Shown: positions 34,489-44,900, counted from the stretch's first letter. The stretch is 64,000 nt of DNA from Ignavibacteria bacterium (GCA_016719565.1 JADJYU010000012.1:62001-126000); one strand, 5' to 3'. The notes: generated by a model from the sequence alone, not told the origin. Program-made: numbers and translations.

Positions 34489-35859
34489 TCAGCTCATAAT
34501 TTTATCAGCAGCGTCTTCACCTGAATTTATTGCGCCTTCCATAAATCCCTGCCAGTCTGCGACGTGCTCGCCTGCAAAATGAACATTACCAAAACTCTCC
34601 CGAAGCGCAGGCATTATTCCGAACCACTGACCTTTTCCGTAAAGGGCGTAAGCGCCTTTTGAATATTCATCATCACCCCAGAAATAATTTATATTTTTCT
34701 CTATATAACCCGACACATCTCCGACTGCTGTTTTAAGTGTATCGGTAATTATTTTAATTCTGTGTTCCTCTGACATCTGAGAAAGTATGTCAGCTTTATC
34801 ACCGACGGCATAAGTAATAAGAACGCCTTTCGGAGACTTCTGATTTTTTGTAGCGTGATAAAAATAGTGAGTATATGAATCAGTAAGTATGCTGAACTCT
34901 TCATCTTTCCAGAATCTTTCTCTGAATACTGTCGCTGACTTAATGATCCTGCTGTACTGAAGCGCATTAATGGCGTCGATCTTTTCAGGAGGCAGTGCGG
35001 GCGACCAGTTTATTTTAGACATTGCAAACGTAGGAACAGTGCATATCAGCATATCAGCTGTAAAGTTTTTACCGTTGCTGCAATTTACGCTGATCTTTCC
35101 TGAACTGTTAATATCAGTAACTTTATGATCTGTCAGAATAATATCACGTCCGACCTTATCAGCCATTGACTCGGCGATCAGAGAATTTCCTCCTTTGACT
35201 TTGAAATCCATTTCATTGTATTCATTTGACTCCGCATATTCCGCAAGAGCTGAGTAAGCTGATACGAAACGAATGGATTCTCCGAAGTCAGTGCTGTCTG
35301 CATATTCGCGTATATCGAGATCTCTGTCCGGTATATCGTGATTCATTAAAAATCTCCACCAGTCCATTTTATCAAGCCTTACTTTATCAGCGTCAGTCAG
35401 ATATTTGTAATCTGCCAATATCTTCTCAAACTTTACTTTCCATTCCGGGGAATAATCCCATTCTCCCGGTTTAAAAAATTCTCCTTTATATATAAGTCTG
35501 TCCTTGAATCTGTTATTCTCAGTTACAAGTCCGAACTGATCACAGAGAGCGATGATCCTTTCGTGGGAACCGCCGATCCATTCCGCGCCGAGCTCGATGA
35601 CGAGATTTTCTTCAGGAACAGGTTCATCAGTTATTTTATGTGAAAACACTCTGCCGCCGATACGGTTTCTGGCTTCGAGAATTGTAACTACATAACCGTT
35701 ATCTTTTAATTTCATGGCGGCTGCAAGTCCTGACAGACCTGCGCCGAGAATGATGACTGACGGCTTAGAGATCAGATTCATTGAAAAAACTTTAGGAGCA
35801 AGAAGCGTCCCGGCTGCAATAACAGAAGACTGCTTCAGAAATTCTCTTCTTGTTGTCAT
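34489..35859 (-). CDS. Tat-exported flavin monoamine oxidase-like protein
   Basis: The 456-residue FAD enzyme has a twin-arginine signal (MTTRREFLKQSSVIAAG). A Rossmann dinucleotide motif follows (VIILGAGLSGLAAAMKLK then EARNRIGGRVF), with a substrate region ending WGDDEYSKGAY. The C-terminal FAD-binding block is VHFAGEHVADWQGFMEGAINSG. Family members oxidise amines, amino acids or polyamines. Export implies folding with FAD in the cytoplasm and action in the periplasm. It lies between lpxB and the divergent polyketide cassette; a link to either is not evident. The substrate is unknown. Confidence 0.9.
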   Translation of the reverse strand: MTTRREFLKQSSVIAAGTLLAPKVFSMNLISKPSVIILGAGLSGLAAAMKLKDNGYVVTILEARNRIGGRVFSHKITDEPVPEENLVIELGAEWIGGSHERIIALCDQFGLVTENNRFKDRLIYKGEFFKPGEWDYSPEWKVKFEKILADYKYLTDADKVRLDKMDWWRFLMNHDIPDRDLDIREYADSTDFGESIRFVSAYSALAEYAESNEYNEMDFKVKGGNSLIAESMADKVGRDIILTDHKVTDINSSGKISVNCSNGKNFTADMLICTVPTFAMSKINWSPALPPEKIDAINALQYSRIIKSATVFRERFWKDEEFSILTDSYTHYFYHATKNQKSPKGVLITYAVGDKADILSQMSEEHRIKIITDTLKTAVGDVSGYIEKNINYFWGDDEYSKGAYALYGKGQWFGIMPALRESFGNVHFAGEHVADWQGFMEGAINSGEDAADKIMS

Positions 35860-35933
35860 GTTTGAAAAATTTAATTGTGTTCAAAATACTTAAATGAAGT
35901 AAATTTAAAAACTCAAACCATTATTTCTAATTG

Positions 35934-36027
35934 CCTGCCTCAAAGGCTCGAAGGCTCAAAGAATACTGTTTTTAAAAATTTTAACTTTGAGACTTTGAGC
36001 CTTTGAGGTAATTTCAATGTTTTCGGA
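35934..36027. repeat. Palindromic intergenic repeat related to 63119-63233
   Basis: A ~94-bp sequence with long inverted arms (cctcaaaggctc... and ...gagcctttgagg) ends in gtaatttcaatgttttcgga. It matches the element at 63142-63231 in order and orientation. The left terminal inverted repeat seen at 63119 is not recognisable here, so this copy may be truncated. It occupies most of the 260-bp gap between two divergent genes. Confidence 0.75.
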
Positions 36028-36119
36028 TTTTGGAAATTGTCTTTGCCTAACAATGATTAAAATATTACTTCAATTTTAGAATTCAGAACATTAGATTGAA
36101 TATAAATTAATATTTAACA

Positions 36120-37190
36120 TTGCCGGAAATTATCTCAGTATCCAGAACGGATATGCCCTACAAGTTTGCCCAGAGTGAAATGAAGAAATTCGCAGAAGGA
36201 ATATTTAACGGAAAAGTACCCGATGCGGAAAGACTTATGTCAGTATTTGAGAATTCTGAAATTGACGAAAGAAATTTATGCGTTCCATTAGAATATTTTA
36301 AAGAAAGTAAATCATTCGCTGAAAGAAATAATGATTATCTGAAATTTACAGTTGAGTTTTCAGTAAAAGCGATAAAGGAGTGTCTCTTGAAGTCAGGATT
36401 CAGTTCAGATGAAATTACGGATATTATTTTTATTTCATCAACAGGTATATCAACGCCAAGCCCTGACGCTTTTATCATCAATGAACTTAAGCTGAATAAA
36501 AACATAAACAGATATCCGCTGTGGGGACTGGGCTGCGCGGGAGGTGTCGCGGGAATTGCTAAAGCTAAAGTGATCACAGAGTCAAACCCAAATGCGCTTG
36601 TAGTTTTAGTTACATCGGAATTATGTTCTTTAACCTTTCTTAATGATGATTATTCGAAAAGTAATTTAGTCGCTACAAGTTTATTCTCAGACGGCGTCGC
36701 TGCAGTGCTTATTAAAGGTGACGGTCTGAATTCTCCTAAAGGAATAGATCCTAAGATTGAAATAAAAGACGCGATGAGCAGAATATATTATGATTCAATT
36801 GATGTAATGGGCTGGGAGGTTACGGATGCCGGACTGAAAGTAATTTTTTCAAGAGACATTCCCCTGATAGTCGAAGATAAACTTAGACCTGACATAGAAA
36901 TATTTTTAAAAAGAAATGATCTGAAGACTGATGATATAAAAAACTACGTTACGCATCCCGGAGGAATAAAAGTAATCGAGGCATACATAAAGTCACTGGA
37001 TATTGATCCGTCGTTTCTGATAATACAAAAAAGCGTTTTGAGAAAATACGGGAATATGTCGTCAGCTACGGTGATCTATGTGCTGGAGCAATTTATCAGC
37101 AGCGGTTTTAAAGACGGCTTCGGATTAATGACCTCACTCGGACCCGGATTCTCAAGCGAAATGGTTCTTCTGAATATTCAATCAAACTGA
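36120..37190 (+). CDS. Type III polyketide synthase (chalcone/stilbene synthase-like)
   Basis: The 356-residue thiolase-fold enzyme shows the full catalytic triad: Cys139 in WGLGCAGGVAG, His in NYVTHPGGIKV and Asn in KYGNMSSATVIYV, with the C-terminal GPGFSSEMVLL. The start is TTG at 36120, with no ATG nearby. Type III PKSs condense an acyl-CoA starter with malonyl-CoA units to form alkylpyrones, alkylresorcinols or similar phenolic lipids. The next genes, an ICMT-like methyltransferase and a small AtuA-like protein, are typical partners, so a methylated polyketide lipid is likely. Confidence 0.93.
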   Translation: MPEIISVSRTDMPYKFAQSEMKKFAEGIFNGKVPDAERLMSVFENSEIDERNLCVPLEYFKESKSFAERNNDYLKFTVEFSVKAIKECLLKSGFSSDEITDIIFISSTGISTPSPDAFIINELKLNKNINRYPLWGLGCAGGVAGIAKAKVITESNPNALVVLVTSELCSLTFLNDDYSKSNLVATSLFSDGVAAVLIKGDGLNSPKGIDPKIEIKDAMSRIYYDSIDVMGWEVTDAGLKVIFSRDIPLIVEDKLRPDIEIFLKRNDLKTDDIKNYVTHPGGIKVIEAYIKSLDIDPSFLIIQKSVLRKYGNMSSATVIYVLEQFISSGFKDGFGLMTSLGPGFSSEMVLLNIQSN

Positions 37191-37200
37191 ATTATACCTG

Positions 37201-37707
37201 ATGTCATTTTTCGTTATAATAATTTCAATTGTAATACTTCAGCGGCTTACCGAACTGGTGATCTCAAAGAGAAATGAGAAATGGCTTCTTGCAAACGGCG
37301 CAGTGGAATACGGCGGAAGTCACTATAAATACATCGTCCTCTTGCATACAGCTTTTTTTCTTTCAATGATCTTTGAATATTATTCTACGACAGGGGAGTA
37401 TAAATACAATGTTATTAATTATTTGTTTTTGGTATTTTTCATACTTCTGCAGACAGCGAGAATTTCAGTACTGCTGACGCTCGGTAAATACTGGAATACA
37501 AAGATATACAGAATACACGGGACAAGTCTTGTCAGCGGAGGACTTTATAAATATTTCAAACATCCGAATTATATAATTGTCATCTGCGAGATATTTACCA
37601 TCCCGATGATATTTGATTTATATTACACCGCAGTTATTTTTTCAATACTGAATGCTGTGATGCTGTATGTCAGAATAAAAGAGGAAAATAAAATTTTAAT
37701 CAATTAA
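37201..37707 (+). CDS. Isoprenylcysteine carboxyl methyltransferase (ICMT) family membrane protein
   Basis: The 168-residue protein has four to five hydrophobic helices. It begins FFVIIISIVILQRLTELVIS with KRNEKWLLANGAVEYGGSHY, the usual N-terminal signature of PKS-linked ICMT proteins. It ends with the SAM-site stretch GLYKYFKHPNYIIVICE and a terminal RIKEENKIL. It starts 11 bp after the PKS. In other bacteria (BpsB type) such enzymes methylate the alkylpyrone made by the neighbouring type III PKS; that role is inferred here. Confidence 0.87.
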   Translation: MSFFVIIISIVILQRLTELVISKRNEKWLLANGAVEYGGSHYKYIVLLHTAFFLSMIFEYYSTTGEYKYNVINYLFLVFFILLQTARISVLLTLGKYWNTKIYRIHGTSLVSGGLYKYFKHPNYIIVICEIFTIPMIFDLYYTAVIFSILNAVMLYVRIKEENKILIN

Positions 37708-37719
37708 CAGATCTGAAAT

Positions 37720-38031
37720 ATGAAAATAAAATTAAGAGATATCTGTCACGGAAGAAGCGGGGATAAAGGTGATGCGGCAAACATCGGACTGATCGCTTAT
37801 AATAAGGAAGACTATGAATTAATTAAAAGAGAAGTCACCGCGGAAAAGGTTAAGTTATTTTTTGAAGGCATCTGCAAGGGAGAGGTCATAAGATATGAAC
37901 TGCCGAATATCAACGCGCTGAATTTTCTTTTGAACAACACTCTAGGCGGAGGCGGAACGGTCTCGCTAATGCTGGATGCGCAGGGAAAGACTCTTGCGTC
38001 AGCGCTATTGAAAATGGAAATTGAAAAATAA
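37720..38031 (+). CDS. AtuA-like small protein of the polyketide cassette
   Basis: The 103-residue soluble protein opens with LRDICHGRSGDKGDAANIGL and has a glycine-rich stretch, NNTLGGGGTVSLMLDAQG. Both are the signature of the small C-terminal domain found in AtuA-type acyclic-terpene-utilisation proteins. It follows the ICMT gene by 12 bp. Its reaction is not established; the position suggests a role in the same lipid or acyl-CoA pathway. Confidence 0.82.
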   Translation: MKIKLRDICHGRSGDKGDAANIGLIAYNKEDYELIKREVTAEKVKLFFEGICKGEVIRYELPNINALNFLLNNTLGGGGTVSLMLDAQGKTLASALLKMEIEK

Positions 38032-38055
38032 TCATATAATTTAAACCCACATAAA

Positions 38056-39139
38056 ATGTTTGAACAGCAGAAGTACAGATTAAAAGATTCGAAAGATAAA
38101 ATAGATTCATTACGGAGGTTTCTTTGAAATCGATAACAAGATCTCCAAAATAAAAGAACTGGATTCACAAACTACTGTTGAGAATTTCTGGGAAGACAAC
38201 AGAGCCGCGCAAAAAATACTTCAGGAAATTTCCAATCTGAAAAAATGGGTTGAGGAATTTAACGGATTCGAAACAAAATTCATCGACATTAACGGTTTAA
38301 TAGAATTCGCGGAATCCGAAGACGATGAGTCAATGTCAGCCGAGATCGAAAGGGACATTGATGCATTTGAAAAGAGCTGACGGAAGTGGAATTCAAAAAT
38401 ATGCTCTCGGATAAAGACGATGTCAGGGATGCGATCATTACGATCAATTCCGGAGCAGGCGGTACCGAGTCGCAGGACTGGGCCGAAATGCTTTTGAGAA
38501 TGTATCTCAGATACTGCGAGAATAATAATTTCAAAACTTCTTTGGTCGACCGGCTTGACGGGGACGGCGCGGGAATTAAAAGCGCTACTGTCGAAGTGAA
38601 AGGCGATTATGCTTACGGTTATCTCAAAGCTGAGAACGGCGTTCACAGACTCGTCAGGATCTCTCCTTTTGATTCAAATAAAAAACGTCACACTTCTTTC
38701 GCAGCGGTATATGTAAGTCCTGTCATCGATGATGAAATTGAGATCGAGATAAATCCCGCTGATATAAAAGTCGATACATTCCGAGCAGGCGGCGCAGGCG
38801 GACAGAATGTGAATAAGGTCGAGACTGCAATACGGATCACTCACGCTCCCTCAGGCATTGTCGTGCAGTGTCAGAATGAAAGATCGCAGAATCAGAATAA
38901 AATGAATGCGATGAAGATGCTAAAGTCAAAGCTTTACATGATCGCAAAGGAAAAAGAACTTGCAAGACTTCAGACAATTGAAAAAAAAGAAAATAGAGTG
39001 GGGGAGTCAGATAAGAAGTTACGTCTTCCATCCCTATAATATGGTGAAAGATCACAGAACGGATTTTGAGACCAGTGATACTCAGGGCGTGATGAACGGT
39101 GAGATAGAAGGATTCATAAAAGCGTTTTTATTAGATTAA
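38056..39139 (+). CDS. prfB: Peptide chain release factor 2, programmed +1 frameshift plus two likely sequence errors
   Basis: ATG 38056 opens a 23-codon frame stopping at TGA 38125, the autoregulatory stop of RF2. The reading shifts +1 at CTT-TGA to EIDNKISKIKEL. Later, A4 at 38370-38373 must be five to give FEKELTEVEFKNML, and the eight-A run at 38981-38988 must change length to give KIEWGSQIRSYVFHPYNMVK, ending FIKAFLLD at 39139. The catalytic GGQ lies in GGAGGQNVNKVETAIR. The stop-codon anticodon-like tripeptide appears as SPF in RISPFDSNKKRHTSF. RF2 releases peptides at UGA and UAA. Because the gene should be essential, the two extra breaks are almost surely consensus errors. Confidence 0.93.
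38114..38127 (+). promoter_or_regulatory. RF2 programmed frameshift signal
   Basis: A Shine-Dalgarno-like GGAGG (38114-38118), a 3-nt spacer TTT and then CTT-TGA (38122-38127) reproduce the classic RF2 autoregulation site. The internal SD lies exactly one codon before CTT, as in the known cases. Scarce RF2 slows UGA decoding and lets the ribosome slip +1. Confidence 0.95.
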
Positions 39140-39146
39140 CGGCTTA

Positions 39147-40362
39147 ATGAACTATAAACTTTTCATAGCCGGAAGATTTTTATTTTCCAAAGGCGAATCA
39201 AAATTCATTTCATTCATAACCTACATTTCCATCATCGGAGTTACGCTCGGCGTGGCGGCGCTTATCATCGCCGTGTCCGTGCTGAACGGATTTGAAAAGA
39301 GATCCAGGATAAAGTGGCAGGTCTCGTTTCGCATATTCAGATCACATCATTTCTCTCCGAAGGTCTGTCGGATCATAAAGAAGTGATCCCTATGATGAAA
39401 AATGATTTCAGGGAAATTAAAGGCATCTCGCCGATAGTTCAGAAGGAAGCGGTCATAAGATTCAAAACAGGTGTGGAAGGAATTATACTTAAGGGAATAG
39501 TACAGGAGACGGATCTTTCCAAAAGTAAAAACAAGATCATAAGCGGAAGTTCAGATATTACGCCGGTCGATTCTAATTTTTCAAAATTACTGATCGGCGA
39601 TAAACTTGCAAAGAAGCTGGGTATAGAAGCCGGTAATAAAGTAATAGTCTTCGGATTAAACGGGATACCGGGACCGTTCAATCAGCCGAAGCTGAAACAG
39701 TTCATAGTAAGCGGAATTTATGAGACGGGACTTAAGGAACTTGATGATATAATTATTTATACTGACATCAGGACTACTCAGAAGTTATTTGAATACGGAG
39801 AAAATGTCAGCGGCATAGAGATCGAGCTGTATGACATTGATAATGCCGGAGCTGTTGTTAATAAAATTAAAACTGAGATCGGCTATCCTTATTATCCTAA
39901 GTCTTTTTCCAGTTATACAAACCTCTCTTCACCTGGGTGGAACTGCAGAAAGCTCCGATACCGATCGTACTTGGGCTGATCATTCTTGTCGCTACCTTTA
40001 ACATAGTCGGAACCCTGCTGATGCTCGTGCTTGAGAAGACGCAGTCGATAGGAGTTTTAAAAACTCTCGGAGTAAGTAAGTCAGGAATTGTAAAGATCTT
40101 TCTTTATGACGGACTTCTTATAGGCATCATCGGAATAATACTGGGAAATATACTCGGACTCGGAATTTGTTTCCTGGAGATGAAATATAATTTCTTCGCG
40201 CTGCCTGAAATATATTATATGAAGAGCGTACCGATACTTCTGAATCCCGATTATATAATTTTCATAACGGTCATAACTTTTATTCTGACCATTACAGCAA
40301 CGCTAATTCCTTCCTTCCTGGCATCGAAACTCGATCCTGTCAAATCAATCAGATTCAGTTAA
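39147..40362 (+). CDS. LolC/LolE-family lipoprotein-releasing ABC permease, frameshifted twice
   Basis: Three overlapping stretches make one FtsX-type permease: a first transmembrane helix (ISFITYISIIGVTLGVAALII, VLNGFEKE), a ~200-residue periplasmic domain (VSHIQITSFLSEG, GIEGNKVIVFGLN-like GIEAGNKVIVF) and three C-terminal helices (LGLIILVATFNIVGTLLM, EKTQSIGVLKTLG). The reading joins if A4 at 39295-39298 were five (FEKEIQDKVAGLVSHIQ), and after a short length change in CTCTCTTC at 39922-39930 (TWVELQKAPIPIV). The family moves outer-membrane lipoproteins from the inner membrane to LolA. It starts 7 bp after prfB. Confidence 0.87.
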
Positions 40363-40364
40363 TA

Positions 40365-41058
40365 ATGCAGCCCGATAAATCACGTAAAAAAATTGAAGCA
40401 ATGTTTGATGAGATCGCTCCGTCATATGACAGACTCAATCATCTCTTCACAGCCCGCAGTGATATTATATGGAGAAGGAAAATTGTCAGCGAACTTCAGA
40501 AGAAGGAAATTAAATTTTCCAACATAGTCGATCTCGCATCCGGCACAGGCGACCTCACGCTCGAACTATTAAAACTCAATCCTGAAAAATCTTTGCAGTA
40601 GACATTTCTAAAAAATGCTTGAGCTTCAAAGGATAAAGATCAGCGACGAAAGACTTGAGCTGATACAGGCGGAAGCGGCATCAATGCCTTTTGAAGATAA
40701 CAGCATTGATCTTATTACAATCGGTTTCGGCGTAAGGAATTTCGATAACCTGAATGAATCTCTCACTGAGATACACAGAGTCCTAAAACCCGGCGGTTAT
40801 CTGATCATCATTGAAATGTTCAAAGCGGAGAAAATCAGTTCAAGGATATTCAACTTTTACTTCAGCAAAATAATGCCTTTCCTCGGAAACAAATTATCTA
40901 AGAGTAAGACCGCATACAATTACTTATCCGACTCAGTTCAGAATTTTCTGACAGTACCGGAGTTTACAGGTATCTGCAATAAGAATGGATTTACGCTTGA
41001 GAAGAGTGTGAATAATTTTATTGGGGTTGTGAATAGTGTTTATTTGAGGAAAAGTTAA
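40365..41058 (+). CDS. ubiE: Ubiquinone/menaquinone biosynthesis C-methyltransferase, frameshifted twice
   Basis: The SAM methyltransferase has MFDEIAPSYDRLNHLFTA, the SAM motif VDLASGTGDLTLELL, MPFEDNSIDLITIGFGVRNF and EIHRVLKPGGYLIIIEM, all UbiE/MenG signatures. Two short A runs are each one base too short: five A at 40585-40589 and six A at 40610-40615. Corrected, the middle reads NPEKIFAVDISKKMLELQ. In this group the enzyme most likely methylates demethylmenaquinone. It begins 2 bp after the permease stop. Confidence 0.9.
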
Positions 41059-41079
41059 ATCTTGAAATTTATCAAACAC

Positions 41080-41270
41080 TCTTCCCCCCTTTTCCAAAGG
41101 GGGGACACAGGGGGGTTATGATACTGGCGGTTGTTGATGAAGATAAAAGTAAAAGGAAATAGGAAAAGTATTTGCCTACGTCTGAAATATTTTAATAAGG
41201 TCTTCTACAGCAACTTACAGAACCCCCCTTAATCCCCTTTGACAAAGGGAGGAGACCTGAGGCTTCAAAC
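41080..41270. repeat. Dispersed intergenic repeat (ccccctttccaaagggggg family)
   Basis: A palindrome ccccccttttccaaagggggg is followed by acacaggggggttatgatactggcggttg and A-rich sequence. The same ~90-bp block recurs at 44691-44790. A related diverged palindrome (aacccccctt...aaagggagg) lies at 41221-41256. The sequence is non-coding. Confidence 0.8.
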
Positions 41271-41369
41271 TAAAAGTACAATTAAAATAAAATTTTAAAG
41301 TGAAAATATTTAATTTTAGAATTTTTTCCGGAATAAGAAATAAAAAGTACTCATTTAACAAAACCACTT

Positions 41370-41660
41370 AAACCCCTCGCACTCAATCTCCCGATTGGGT
41401 GCGGTGATCTTCAAAAGTAGTAATCGATGAATTTAAATTCAAACCCCTCGTACCCAATCTCCTCAAATTGTGTGTTTAAAGTTTCTTATACTCGTTGCGT
41501 ACCTAATCGGAAGAGCACGTTCCCAATCAGGAGATTGGGAACGAGAGAAAATGTTTCTTATACTCGTTACGAAACTCATGATTAGTAATGCTGTGTACTT
41601 AATCGGAAGAACACGTTATCAATCAGGAGATTGGGAACGAGGGAATTTTAAATTTTGGGA
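41370..41660. repeat. Palindromic repeats with the attgggaacgag motif
   Basis: Three related units are visible. The first, cccctcgcactcaatctcccgattgggtgcggtg (41373-41406), recurs at 44820-44853. Two tandem units near 41479-41550 and 41551-41648 share gtttcttatactcgtt, then taatcggaagarcacgtt, and end in ccaatcaggagattgggaacgag, whose core forms a hairpin. A short frame through this region is repeat-derived and not called. With 41080-41270 these repeats fill the 665-bp gap before the next gene. Confidence 0.75.
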
Positions 41661-41723
41661 TTGGAGAGAAACAAAATCAACTGCATGTATTGAATTTAGA
41701 ATACAGAATAATTAGTTTTATAC

Positions 41724-42292
41724 ATGACCACAAAAGATAAAAATTACATCTCTCCGGAAGAATATCTTAAGATTGAAAGAGCATCTGAGATAAAGCATGA
41801 GTATTTTAACGGGGAAATGTTTGCGATGTCAGGTGCGAGTCTGAAGCATAATATTATAACCTCAAATTTATTAATTGATCTCGGTAACAAATTAAAAATT
41901 CAGATTGTATTCCATTCGGAAGCGATATGCGTGTATATGTTTCCGAAAATGGATTATATACTTATCCTGACTTGTCAGTTTTTTGCGGGGAAATAAAACT
42001 GCAGGACGATGAACAGGACACTGCTCTTTTTCCAAAAGTAATTATTGAAGTTCTTTCAAAAGCCACGCAGGATTACGACAGGGGAGGGAAGTTTAAGCTT
42101 TTCAGAGAAATTGCGACTCTGGAGGATTATGTCTTAGTGTCTCAGGATGTTGTTTCGGTCGAACATTATCATAAACAAAGTGACGGCAGGTGGATACTGG
42201 AAGAGATCAATGATGTAGCTAAAAAGCTTAAGTTAAATTCAATTAAAGTTGAGATCGAATTAAAAGAGATTTACTCAAATATTAAATTCTAA
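41724..42292 (+). CDS. Uma2-family (DUF820) putative restriction endonuclease, frameshifted
   Basis: Two overlapping frames encode one ~189-residue protein: ISPEEYLKIERASEIKHEYFNGEMFAMSGAS and HNIITSNLLIDLGNKL in the first part, VYVSENGLYTYPDLSVFCGE and VIIEVLSKATQDYDRGGKFKLFR in the second. These are the Uma2/DUF820 PD-(D/E)xK nuclease-fold blocks (E near start, PDLSVFCGE, IEVLSKAT). One more A in the five-A run at 41894-41898 gives LKNSDCIPFGSDMRVYVSE and restores the frame. The biological role of the family is unsettled. The gene stands alone among repeats. Confidence 0.85.
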
Positions 42293-42487
42293 ATTTTAAA
42301 TTAAAACTCCTAAATTCTACATTCCAAATCCTAAAATTCTAAATTCTTAATTCTTAATTCTATTTGAGGCTCCTTTCTATTATTGGAGTTCATATAATTG
42401 TTATATAATATCAATTATATTAGACTTTTCAGGCTTTATTTTTATATTAACAGGAATAAAATTTACTTATTATTGGACAAGTTCAAA

Positions 42488-44613
42488 ATGAAAACACTTT
42501 TTATCTGCCTTACATATATATTTATTTCAACCTCTGCTGTCTTTTCTCAGTCAAGCTGGTTCTGGAAAAACCCTATGCCTTCCGGAAATGACTGGTACGA
42601 TTTTCAATTTACTGATTCTTACACGGGTTATACAATAAGTGATAATTTCTCTATTCTGAAAACTACTGATACCGGAGAAAAATGGGATCTGATTCATACA
42701 AAAAGTGATTTACCTTCGGGCGTCAGCGGAGCTTTCAGAGCTGTGTTTTTTATAAACTCATTGACGGGATTTGCGGGGAGCAATGCAATTTTCAGATCGT
42801 CTGATGGAGGGTTGAAATGGACTTACATTACCTCTTTAGGTGTAATTGTCAGATCTCTTTATTTTACAGATCAGTTTACGGGCTATGCTGCCTGTGATAA
42901 GGGTAAAATATTCAGTACAACAGATGGAGGAATAAACTGGTCTCTTCAATACTCAGCGGCAGACACAACTGCTGATCTGAATAAAATAGTATTTGTGTCA
43001 GCTGATACCGGTTTTGCTGTGGGAAAAAGACAGACTGTGTTCAGAACTACTGACCGCGGAAACACCTGGAACGTAAGATATTTAAGTTGGGGTTTTCCGC
43101 TGTATGACATTAATTTTATTGATCACAATACGGGATTTTTAACGGGTGAGTACGGAGTCATCATTAAAACAACTAACAGCGGGATAAGCTGGACATATCT
43201 TAACAGATTTACACCTAATAATCTGATGAGTATTTGTTTTATTTCACAGGACACGGGATTCTCAGTATCTACATTATCCGGTTCAGAAGGAAAAATATTC
43301 AGGACAATAAACGGAGGAGATAAGTGGTCATTATTATCCGACTTAAATATTTTCATATATAAAATAAATTTTATTGATAAAGCTACGGGCTTTGTTACCT
43401 GTGAAGGCGGCAATATTTTAAAACCACCAATGCCGGAGAAACCTGGATCTCTAAAATATCCGGTTGTATGAATGCAAATCTGGTCAGTATTGATTTTATT
43501 TCTGCTGATACAGGATTTGCTGTAGGATCGAAAAGCCTGTTGCTTAAAACAACAAACGGTGGAGATGAGTGGCGAAAAATGAACTGCCCGATCAACAGTA
43601 ATTATATTTATGTTAAATTTTTTGATAATGACAATGGATATTTAGCAGGAACAACTTTATATAAAACAACAAACTCTGGTAAAAGCTGGGACACTATTGC
43701 TAATTTGAATGGTGTAGATGATATTAAATTTTACAATATCGATACAGGATATTATATGAAGAATGATATCCTGTTTAAAACTTTTAACGGGGGAAACAAC
43801 TGGACATCAAGCAAAGTGGAATTTGCTTCTCAAAAATTCTTTTTCCTTAAAAACAATGATACAGGTTTTTACTTTACTTCATATTACTCTATATATCCAA
43901 GTTATAATAACTTTAATGATATTTATAAAACTGTAAATAACGGTGCAGACTGGACTCTCCTTACAAGATTCACTCATGCCTATGGCAGCGGATATATCAA
44001 CTCAATATATTTTACTGACAGTCAGACAGGATTTCTTTCAGGTACACCGGGAATTAAAAAAACAACAGACGGAGGAGCAAGCTGGAACACATATCCCGGT
44101 CTGAATGGATTTTCCGGAAAATTATATTTTAATGACAGTGAAAACGGATTTGTTACAAAGAATAATGAAGTTTACGGTACTGATAACGGAGGTAACAACT
44201 GGAGCAAATTGTTTACCGCTTCGAAACATAAACGCCTTTTATTTTTAAATTCAAATACAGGATTTTTAGCCGGTAATTTTGGAAGTATTTTGAAAACTAC
44301 CAACGGGGGAGGAAATTTTGTAAATATTTTTAATGAAAGTAACTTTGTTGCAAATGGTTATTCTCTGTTTCAGAATTATCCAAACCCTTTTAACCCGCTG
44401 ACTACAATCGGATATTATCTGCCGAATGAAGGAATGGTTTCAATGAAAATATTTGATATACTTGGTAAAGAAATTTATTCATTCTCCGGACTGAAAAAAA
44501 CGGGTTATCATGAGATCAGATTTGACGGAACTGATCTCTCAAGCGGTATTTATTTTTACAGGATTGAATCAGGGAAATTTTCTCATACAAAACGTATGCT
44601 TTTGTTGAAATGA
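42488..44613 (+). CDS. Secreted Ycf48-like repeat protein with T9SS sorting domain, frameshifted
   Basis: ATG 42488 starts a signal peptide (MKTLFICLTYIFISTSAVFSQ). At least ten repeats follow of the form F-x-(D/N)-x2-TG(F/Y)-x-(A/S)G then (F/L)KT-T-x-G-G-x2-W, the beta-propeller pattern of Ycf48/BNR-like proteins. The frame breaks at 43420-43423 (AAAA); one more A gives ILKTTNAGETWISKISG and joins the second half. The C terminus is a T9SS domain (QNYPNPFNPLTTIGYYL) ending KRMLLLK, so the protein is secreted or surface-bound. Ligand and role are unknown. The missing A matches the window-wide homopolymer pattern. Confidence 0.87.
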
Positions 44614-44690
44614 TATTCCATCAATAGGGAATATTTCTTTGCATAATTTCCTCCGGGCACTAGAAATGAAAAGTTCTAATTTTACAAAAC

Positions 44691-44872
44691 CACTTCCCCC
44701 CTTTTTTCCAAAGGGGGGACACAGGGGGGTTATGATACTGGCGGTTGTAGATGAAGATAATAGTAAAAGAAAATAGGAAATTGAAAAAAATATTTTCCTA
44801 AGCCGGAAATTTTTTAAACCCCTCGCACCCAATCTCCCTATTGGGTGCGGTGCTCTTCAAAGCAGCAATAAA
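44691..44872. repeat. Second copy of the 41.1/41.4-kb dispersed repeats
   Basis: The block ccccccttttttccaaaggggggacacaggggggttatgatactggcgg (44695-44744) and the following A-rich part repeat 41080-41170. cccctcgcacccaatctccctattgggtgcggtg (44820-44853) repeats 41373-41406. Spacing between the two blocks differs from the first locus. No gene is present in 44614-44900. Confidence 0.8.
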
Positions 44873-44900
44873 CCAGATAAAAAATTCATATAAGTTTTCA

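Noticed and set aside
41470..41715. 81-codon frame in the intergenic repeats
   Set aside because: The encoded peptide merely translates two copies of the attgggaacgag palindromic repeat (GR(A/T)R.QSGDWER twice).
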